NCBI GenBank assembly: GCA_018398765.1
Contig: JAHBMJ010002053.1
Location: 32,501 to 56,003, forward strand
DNA: 23,503 nt
Reading direction: 5' to 3'
DNA from: Chromera velia
Taxonomy: Eukaryota > Sar > Chromeraceae
The notes beneath the pieces are model-generated. The model was not told where the DNA came from and searched no databases. It was given only the letters and a program-made list of their open reading frames with translations. The position numbers and the translations under genes are program-made. Shown one piece after another: positions 9,571-18,275 of this stretch. Each line of letters begins with the position of its first letter. Position 1 is the first letter of the stretch.

Positions 9571-9636
9571 CTGGGATCCATCTATATTGGGAACCGTTCT
9601 CTGTGCATCCCTACCTGATTGTCTATCTACCTTTTT

Positions 9637-9660
9637 CACTCACTCACTCACTCACTCACT
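9637..9660. repeat. (CACT)6 microsatellite
   Basis: Six CACT units, followed by more cactcact and GCATGCATG words to about 9692, in the spacer between the two 800-bp duplication copies. Confidence 0.9.
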
Positions 9661-9697
9661 AATGCACGCATGCACTCACTCACGCATGCATGGTCGT

Positions 9698-10508
9698 GGA
9701 CATGTAGAGTGAGAACAAGAAAAGAAATGGGAAAAAAAAAAAAATGAAGAAAGCAAACGTGGAAAAGGAAGAGAGATCGAATACAGAATCACGAGAACAG
9801 ACAAGAGATCACGTTAAGCGATGTCAAGCAACAACACAACGCGTACTCACTCCCGCCATATATCTGTCTTTGCGAGGACATCGTCACAGAGAGTTTTGTC
9901 TTCTTTTTGTTGCTTTGCTTGACTAGTGGAACTAAGATAACATCTTCCACAAGGTTTTTGAGCCGGAAGTAGCGGTGACGCTTGGAGAATAGCACGAGTG
10001 TCTTCTGTTTGTCAATGACTGTTTCCTTCAGTTCCATTCCAATTTCTCCCCCCTCGACCTCAAACCCCCCCGCAGCAAACACGTGGAATGGGGGCGCCCA
10101 GGATGTCACCGAGCACTGGATGCCTCGAGAGCACAGAGCCACCAACACTATCCCCTAGAGGATGGCGGCAGAGGGTCCGTCTGCTGAAGACGCCGGCGCC
10201 AGGAGAAACCCAATCCACAGGGGTGTAAGCTCCTCCTTTAGACACGCAGTCTGTGCATAGCTCCACACTGCATACTCACTTATATACATACAAGCCCAAA
10301 AGCGAATCAATTTTCGAATAAGACATGCAAATAGACAATTAAGGAGGGACTGTACAACCTCTCATGCAGCACAGAGAGAATTAAGGAGAGAGTCAAAAAC
10401 GGAGAGACAAAGCCTCAATCACTCAAACGCAATCAATCTTCTTTCTACTGATAAGAAAAGGACACTTACGAAAAGGGTACGCCATGCATTAACTGTTGGC
10501 GATCGATC
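9698..10508. repeat. ~800-bp direct duplication, copy 2
   Basis: Second copy of the unit at 8769-9570, also carrying a decayed exon. A short piece of the following sequence (ttgggaaccgttct, then a near-match) is present after both copies, at about 9586 and 10511. The original duplicated block was therefore longer and has been trimmed after copy 1. Confidence 0.9.
9851..10250 (-). pseudogene. Decayed exon copy 2 of the same family
   Basis: Same exon as 8929-9322, with the same phase at the GTGAGT donor (after 9851). Here the frame is broken by a TAG at 10157-10155, where copy 1 has a sense codon. The position that is a stop in copy 1 is a leucine codon here. The longest intact stretch (about 100 residues, 10154-9851) includes WAPPFHVFAAGGFEVEGGEI and NLVEDVILVPLVKQSNKKKT. 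It could still be used if an upstream exon spliced in downstream of the stop, so pseudogene is the likely but not the only reading. Confidence 0.5.
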
Positions 10509-10645
10509 GGTTGGGAACCGTTCTCCGTGCATCCCATGCAATCCATTTCTTCCCCCTCAACCTTAAAATCCCATGCAGCAGTAAACACGTGGAAGGGGAG
10601 GCTCGGCCAGGACCTTTCTGCTCATGCATCTTTCGAGATTCCCCA
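10500..10645 (-). pseudogene. Diverged third remnant of the same exon
   Basis: The minus-strand frame reads WPSLPFHVFTAAWDFKVEGE, clearly related to the WAPPFHVFAAGGFEVEGGE segment of the two copies to the left. The flanks are much more diverged and a TGA lies just upstream in frame. This makes three related units in a row on the same strand. Confidence 0.45.
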
Positions 10646-10739
10646 GCTTCTCGAGCTGACAGTCGCTGTGAGACGACAGACACATCGGGAAATGCTTGAT
10701 CCGGAAAGGCAGTATCCCTCCTTGGCGATCTCCCCTGAC

Positions 10740-12057
10740 GTTGTATAAAAATAAGAGGAGAGGAGAACAGAGACAACTCTTGCGAGTTTGAATGGAATTT
10801 GAACTGAATTAGTAAATTGAAGCCTGCCTTTCAGAAAACAGCTGTGCGCGTCTCTCTCGCCTCATGCTTTTGGGGTTTCGCTTGACAAATTCTGCGACGA
10901 CTCTCGGAGACGGGGGTGGGCAGTGCGAGCTCGAGAGAACCTTCAGAAGTGGGCACCACTGCAAGGGCCAATCCAGAGGGAACACGGGTGCAGGAGGCGG
11001 ACACGTAGGAGTGTATCATCTCCATCAAAGATGATGAGTGTGTCGCTGTGCTCAAAGATTTTTGTTGTAAAACATATACGCCTGCAAACAAAGAAGCAGA
11101 AACGCAAAAATGCTGGTTTCAGGAAGGCGCATGAAAGGAAGTGCCCTGCAGCATTCGAATGTCACAGGAAAAGCCTGACTGAAGAAGAAGATGGAGGAAA
11201 AAGGTATTTTACGGACCGAGGTCAAAGTGAATTTTCTCTCCCTGATGTTCTGATTCAGTGGATTCTTTCATTCTCCGTTTGGCCGACTTTCACTAGCTTT
11301 CAATTTGGCTTGCACATATAGGCGTGCGCCTGCATGCCCCTGCATGATGAACTTGCGTTTTGAAAGGGCGCACTGCAGGATTTCTCCAAACTCCAAACTG
11401 AATCGATGTGCGTCTGCTGACCTGTAGTGAGAACAAACGGGACTCGGATTTAATCTCTGCAACACCATCCATCGGGCGCAAAGAGACATGCGTAGGAATT
11501 GAGAGACTTCATTGGACCGTTTTATTGTTGCGCTCGCCAACTGGATCTGAAACACTAGTGGACCCCTCGATCAGAGTATGCTGTCATCGGGAAGACCACT
11601 AGAAAGTCGGAAAGTCCTGCAATTCGATTTGATTCCGCTCCTCCGCGCTTGCGTCTCTTCTTTTCTTCCCGCCGCGTTGTCTGGATCTGCGCGCCTTTCC
11701 AAAATTTCAAGACCGCGCAAACCTCAAATGACACAGCGCGGCCTCTTCAAGTTGAATGTCCTATCCGACGTAGAGGACACCCTCAGACTTTGCACAATTG
11801 TCTTGTAGCAGAAAAAGCGCAGCACAATTAACGACCACGCCCAGATCGCTTTTCAAACAACACGCACTTCTGCGGACATGCACGTCTCCAGAGACCCTTT
11901 TCGAGACACAAACACATAATAAATTCAAGTTTGCAGCTTGAACCGAGTGGGAAGCTGCTGGCGTGAATGGATATAAGTTCCAGAAGACCTGCAGTTGGAC
12001 AAGGAGTCTGAGGATCATCGCCAACGTGCCGAAACTCTTCAGTAAATCTTGGTGGTA
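10740..12057. other. Intergenic stretch, no supported gene
   Basis: Several frames are open here but none is convincing. A minus-strand segment behind a tttgcag acceptor at about 11082 reads SDTLIIFDGDDTLL, which I treat separately as a weak domain hint. The region from about 11400 to 12050 shows nothing I can name. Confidence 0.35.
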
Positions 12058-12087
12058 GTACGCCGATGTACGCCGATGTACGCCGAA
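12058..12087. promoter_or_regulatory. Three 10-bp direct repeats in helical phase
   Basis: gtacgccgat occurs at 12058-12067 and 12068-12077, and as gtacgccgaa at 12078-12087. A 10-bp period places each copy on the same face of the helix. They lie about 490-520 bp upstream of the ATG of the large plus-strand gene, next to the GC-rich inverted repeat. A transcription-factor cluster is the natural guess, but this is inference. Confidence 0.45.
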
Positions 12088-12132
12088 CTGCAAAAAAAAT
12101 GCATGCGATCGAAAAAAAATCATCTATTCGAG

Positions 12133-12202
12133 TGCATGCGGCGCGGCGCTTTCGCGCGAAGCCCGCGGCCGCGCGCGCACATGCATGGGCGCGCCGCATG
12201 CA
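12133..12202. promoter_or_regulatory. GC-rich 13-bp inverted repeat with GCATGC ends
   Basis: TGCATGCGGCGCG (12133-12145) is repeated as its exact reverse complement at 12190-12202, with 44 bp between. The loop contains the palindrome TTCGCGCGAA and a GCGGCCGC site and is very CpG-rich compared with its surroundings. The outer ends are ApiAP2-like GCATGC words. The position fits a promoter-proximal element of the gene starting at 12577. Confidence 0.5.
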
Positions 12203-12576
12203 ATTCGGCGATTCGTCGCAAGTCGCAGCTCGGAAAATTCAGCCGAAATTCATGCAGTTTCGACGTACAAGTCGAGGGTTTGTCAGAATGGGTTTCAACA
12301 CGTCCCCGTCGATCAGCAATGGACACTTATATATGTCGAAAAGCGGATGAGCTGAACGTTGGTGTTGTCAGCAAAGGTGCGCGGTTCCCATGAATTCAGA
12401 AGGAATTCGACCAGTGACAAGGGTATCGCAGCAGAAGACAGCCAGGTAGAGAAAGGGCGTCTCCTTCTTGCTTGCCTTCCTTTTCCGCACCGCTTGGAGG
12501 GTATCGGCAATTTCAGTCTGCTCTGGTTCTTCGGACCGGTGCCTCACTTGCATCCTTTTGAAGAAAACTGCAAAAA

Positions 12577-14125
12577 ATGTATCCGCAAGCATACGGACAA
12601 AACCCACAAGCGTCAGTCTGTGTCTTCCCCTTCACACCCATCTCTTCCTTAAATGCTGCTTCATGAATCATTCGAAAACTTGCCTTTCTGCCCCGGCAAT
12701 TCATCTGCAGCCAGTATCAAGGGTATCACCAGGGCGCCTCCACAACTGCGGCGGGGTATGACCAGTACTCACAGGCAGCGCTCTACCAGCAACAGCTCCA
12801 GTACCAATACCAGCAGCAAGGGTATGATGAAGCCACTGCAGCAACCATGGCAGCCGCGGCACAGCAGGGGCATTCTCAAATGTACGGAGGGACTGAGGCG
12901 ATGGGGCAAGCCCACTCGGCACAGGCAGGGTGCGTTTAACATTTTTCTTGACTTGATCAGATATCAATCGACTTGGGGAGACGGGGGACTACCTCGTTCT
13001 TCTGTTCGTTTGGCCCTCCATGAGGATGTTCTCTTGGCCTCAGGCAGCTCTCCCCCGGTGTTTGCTTTCTTTGCAGCCTTTGCGCGTTCCAATCTCCCCA
13101 GTGGGTGTGAGGGTCTCTTTACCGTTTCGTCCGTCCATTTCGAGACTCGAGGGATGTGTCTCGTCGCCCGTCTGCTCTCTCTCAATTCCTTTCCCTCCCC
13201 ATGTGACCTGTTGATCCTCATATTGTCCACTGATGTATTCGCGTCCTCTCAGGAACTACGGCTACGACTACCAGCAGGCGGCTGTGCAGCAACAGCAGCA
13301 ACAGCCCCATTTCATCGGACAATCAGCCCCTCCCGCTGCCCCCTCCTACACGTCTCCCTACGCATCCTCCGGAGGGCCTGGGAGGGGCACTCCACACCAC
13401 CAGCAGCAGCAACAACAGCAACAGTACGGGAGACACACGCCGGGTCCACACTCTTCTCAACGTCCCCTGCCACCGTCACAGCCTCCTCAGCCCTCATCGG
13501 CACTATTTTCCAAACGGTGAGCACAAACAGAAGAGAAGAGACAGAGTTGAAAGCTGCGGAGAAGTGGATAGACAGGGCAGCAGAAGGATTTTGATGTAAT
13601 GCTGGGCAAAGAAAGAAAGAAAGGAAAAAATCGATTTGTGTCTGTTCTGCCGTTTGCAGGTGGATGGAGGGAGAAAGGGAAAAATACACGTGACTGCCTG
13701 TGGAAATTGAACGACGTCCTCTTGAGTACCTTCCAATTGTCTCGCAGTCAATGACATAATTCCTTTTCTCCTCTTTCTCTGACGCATGCAATGTGCCTGT
13801 ATGTTGGGTGTGGAGCATTGATTCTTCCTGTTGCATTATCCCTTGAAAATGATCATCCCTTCCCTACTTGCTGCAGGCCCCGGGGCCCTCCCATGGGGCC
13901 TGGGTCGCCTTCTGGAGGGATGGGCTCAGGAGGGGGGGGGGGGGGCGGGTTTGGAGGTAAGTCTGGATTTTTCTTCCTGTTTACTCGGATGATGGATGCG
14001 TCTGGTGAGAACTCTGCGTCCAGTACCTCCCTTCCATTTTTGTTGGTTGCCTGACGAGTTCGTTCTTGTTGGTCTACTCGGTCCATTTTTGGGCCTTTGT
14101 GGTCTCTGTCTCTCTGTCTCTTTTT

Positions 14126-14189
<64 letters not shown>

Positions 14190-14258
14190 GTGTGTGTGTC
14201 TGTCTGTCTCTGTCTCTGTCTGTCTCTGTCTCTCTCTCTCTCTCTCTCTCTTTTTCTC

Positions 14259-14323
<65 letters not shown>

Positions 14324-14392
14324 GTGTGTGTGTCTGTCTGTCTCTGTCTCTGTCTGTCTCTGTCTCTCTCTCTCTCTCTCTCTCTTTTTCTC

Positions 14393-14457
<65 letters not shown>

Positions 14458-14526
14458 GTGTGTGTGTCTGTCTGTCTCTGTCTCTGTCTGTCTCTGTCTC
14501 TCTCTCTCTCTCTCTCTCTTTTTCTC

Positions 14527-14591
<65 letters not shown>

Positions 14592-14660
14592 GTGTGTGTG
14601 TCTGTCTGTCTCTGTCTCTGTCTGTCTCTGTCTCTCTCTCTCTCTCTCTCTCTTTTTCTC

Positions 14661-14725
<65 letters not shown>

Positions 14726-14794
14726 GTGTGTGTGTCTGTCTGTCTCTGTCTCTGTCTGTCTCTGTCTCTCTCTCTCTCTCTCTCTCTTTTTCTC

Positions 14795-14859
<65 letters not shown>

Positions 14860-15763
14860 NGGGGGGGGGGGGTGTGCGTGCGTGCATGTGTGTTTCTGTA
14901 TGTGGATGTATGCGAATGTGCGTGGTTGCTGGTGACGTGTCCTTTGCAGGTTATGCGATGAGGGAGCCGATGCGGGGGGGACCCAGAGCGCCTGGGTTTC
15001 CTTTCAACAGAAGAGCTCCTCTACCTCCGTTAGTTGTTTGTGAAGTGGTGCCCTGCTCATTTCTTGTGAATGGGCCTGTCTCTCGGTGTCTTTCTTCTCT
15101 CTTTCTCTCTCTCTCTCACACACACATGTGTGTGTGTGTGTGTGTGTGTGGCAAGGGGGGTCCTTTGTTCCCCAAAGAAAGGCACCGGTGACCCGACTTT
15201 GTTCTGCGTGACAGCCCTTCGTGTGTGTTTTTTGTGTGTTAGCCTTTTTCCATGTTCATGTGAGTCAAGTTCAGCTTCGTACGTTGTCTCCACCATTGCT
15301 TCTTTCCTTCCTTCCCTCCCTCCCTCCTCTTTGACTCACTGCTTCAAGCAGGGCCGTTGCGAAGTTGTCAGAGGCAAGAGAGAAGCTCCGGGCCGTCTGG
15401 AAGAAGGTGTGCGAGGCGGAGACAATAACGGTGGAGGGAGAAGAGAACGGAAAGGACGGAGAGCAAGAGGAAGGGGCAGGGGAGAATAAGGACACCGACG
15501 AGCCGATGGGAGGGCAAGGGGAGGGCAAAGGGGACACAGCTGGTGATGGTGACGGCAATGTGAAGCCTGGAGAGGGGGGAAAGGAAAAGGAGACTCAAAC
15601 AAAGACGGCCCTGGAGGCACCGATTGACGTCGTGAACCTAGTGGAAAAGTTGAGCACTGGCGGGGAGACACTGGGATGCACTGATGAGGTGAGGGCACTT
15701 GCTTTCGCTTTCCAGACCTCTCCTTTTCCAACACACTTTTTCTCTGCGTCCCCTCCTCTTTTC

Positions 15764-15795
<32 letters not shown>

Positions 15796-18243
15796 GTGAG
15801 TGTGTGTGAGAGAGAGAGAAAGAGAGACCGAGCATTCCTTCGTCTGTGTTTCTGCCCACTTTTGGTTTTCGTCAGCTCTCTTTTTTGTTTTCACCATCAG
15901 AACACTGTTTGGTTTTGGTTGTTGACCCGCTGCTTCCTGAGTTCGTCCCCCCCCCAAAAGACGGGGGGGATAAAGAGAGAATGTGGACATGCTCAAGGCT
16001 GCTCTCTCATTCTCATCGCTGCCCCGTGTCTCCCTCCTGCCCCCTCCCCCTTCTTCAGGAAAGAGGCGACCTCGTCGCCACAATTCTTTGTGCCCCCCTT
16101 CCTCTGGAGAGGGACTGTCCCTGGCTGAAGGGTGCTTCTTCTGCAGAGAAGGTGATGGACCTGTGTGCAGAGGACATGAAGGCAAAGGCTGCTGCAAGGG
16201 AGATCGGCGACAAGATGTTCAAATTTCTCGGTCAGTCTGTGAGAAGGAGACAAGAGTTCAGCCGAGGGTGAACGAAATAGCTCGACAGGTCGTCGACGGC
16301 TAAGAGAAAAGCTGAGGTGAAAATGGATCTTGAAGGGTTTGGCTTCACGTTTTGTCGTTGTGTTCCACTTTCGTTTGTGAAGCGTTACTTTTGGTCGGTG
16401 TGTGAATCTTTCGGAGATCCGCATGTCTCTCGGATTTGATTCTTCTCTTCGTTGAAGTTTTGTGCTCATCGTGTGTGTTGGTTTCTTTTTTTTTCAGGTG
16501 CCCTCGTGGCAGGGTCTGTCATCTCGGGAGCCGTGGGGGGTCCGGGGGGGGGCAAGGAGGCAGCGATCGTCGTTCTCCGTCGGTCTGCGTTGTTGGACTC
16601 GGAGCTGGACGAGCAGAAGGAGGAAGAGGAGAAGGGAAAGTTTGAGGTCCTCCAAACAGTCGCGAGAGAGGCGTGGGGAGCCGTTCAAAAAGATGAACAG
16701 GTAAGGGAGGGGTGGAGTGAGTGAGTGGGCACAAAGGGGAAAGGATGGGAAAAGAAACTTTCGCCCTGTCACGTACGCATTCGTTCCAAAGACATCCCTT
16801 GCGTGCGGGTGCATGTGTGTACGTATGTGTGCACGCATGTCTGTGTACAGTTTTCGTCGAGCCGCGCGTCCCATCTGATCCTCGACAGCGCCCGCATCGC
16901 CCTCTCGGCATTCCGGGCTGCCAATGTTGACAAGGCGGGAAGTGTGGACAAGTTCTGTGCAGAGGTCCGTCTGTCTGTTTCGTTATTTTCGTTCCTACTG
17001 TCTCTTGTTCTGTCGTTTTGCTTCGCTTCCTTGTGTGTCGATGTGCGTGTCTGTGGAGAACACGAACAGCCACAGTGGTCTCTGCGGTATCGGTTCCTGC
17101 TACCTCTCTTTCTGTGCGTGTGTACCCTTCTCTCACGTTTCAAGTAAAAAGAAGGGGCAGGCAAATAGGGCCTTTCTTCGTTTTCATGCACCCCGTCCCT
17201 GGAATTGACACCACTTTATGTCCATCCACGCGGCTTCCTCAGTCTGTTTCTGCGCATCGAATAAGGCTCCTTCCTCCTCGCCTGCCTGCTTGCTTGCCTG
17301 CCTGCCTGCCTGCCTGCCTGCTGAGCTTGCATTTCCCAAGCTCCGACCCGCAGTGTTGCTGTCTACTTTGCAGGTCTCGGACTGTCTGCTCACTTTTTGA
17401 CACGTATTCTGCATAGATATTACCCACAACCCGTGCTACGACTGCATGCAGATGGAGGACCTCTCAAACTGTGGGTGGGTCCGTACTGCCGGATTTGAGG
17501 TTGCGCGGTCTCTGCAGACCTTCACTCCGGGGTCGTCTTTGGAGGTAGTGCTTCCTCCTGAGGAGGGGGGGGGGGGATCCCGTCAGGCAGACGTGCAGGC
17601 GGTTTCTGTGGGGGCTTGGAAGGCGTTGGTGAAAATGCGCTCGTGCACCTCTTTGTCGGTTGATGTGCGAGCGAAGGGGGCACGCTCGACAGACTCAGTT
17701 GCCCACTTCCTCAGCCTTTTCGGAGAGGAGACGGCGACTGTCGGTGCAGGTGGTGGTCCCCCCCCTCCAGCTCCTGCTTCTGAGGGTGAAGAAAAGAAAG
17801 AAGGTGACACTGAAGCCAGCGGTGATGCTGCAAAGGCTCCAGCTGGTCTCATGAAGGTTGACCTGTCTGGGCTGCGAGTGTTTCTTTCATCTGCAGAAAG
17901 AGACTCTGACTGCAACTGTTGGAACGCTCTGCTGAGGGCGGTGCGAAGAATTGGAAAGAGAGTTCTGGAGAAGGGGGGAGAGCTTGTGCTTCCAGATCCG
18001 GCAGAAAAGGGGGAAGGGGTCGAGTGGGCGAACGTCATTGTCAGTCTGCCTGAGCCCACTTTCGTGAAGCTCCCTTTTCGTTCTCGAGTTCCGAATCCGA
18101 TTTTCAAGCCAAGTCTCTCTGTGGCTGCTCGTTGCTTTCTTTTTACAGAATTTATGACGCCCTCTTCTTATCTTGTCGAGAGAAAAGAAGCGAAAACTCG
18201 TGCAATGCAGGCTTTCAAAAATGGTTTTGCACGTACATTCATA

Positions 18244-18275
<32 letters not shown>

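Larger units (their letters stand above)
12577..15028 (+). other. Exons 1-5: prion-like Q/Y/G-rich region
   Basis: Exon 1 begins MYPQAYGQNPQA. Exon 2 continues with Y/Q spacing (YQQQLQYQYQQQGYDEATAA), exon 3 has two poly-Q runs and then proline, exon 4 has a poly-Gly run, and exon 5 is R/G/P rich (MREPMRGGPRAPGFPFNRR). This composition resembles the disordered, RNA-associated tails of FUS, ZFR or NF45-type proteins. Exon 4 contains a run of 14 G bases (13932-13945), prone to slippage. The split codons across the first five exons all resolve to sensible residues, which supports the model. Confidence 0.65.

Noticed and set aside
9637-9692. Possible CRISPR-like or telomere-like array
   Set aside because: It is a plain CACT microsatellite with GCATG words; no spacers and no telomeric unit.
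12653-13594. 313-residue plus-strand ORF
   Set aside because: It reads exons 2-3 of the large gene in the wrong frame and runs through intron 2; the Q/Y-rich frame has clean splice sites and matching phases.
13853-15191. Very long overlapping frames of C/V/S/L (plus) and R/E/T/H (minus), up to 364 residues
   Set aside because: They are translations of the CT/TG array in every register; the array lies in an intron and the frames have no coding character.
17184-17429. Minus-strand ORF with repeated Q-A-G-R units
   Set aside because: It is only the translation of the (CCTG)n intronic microsatellite.
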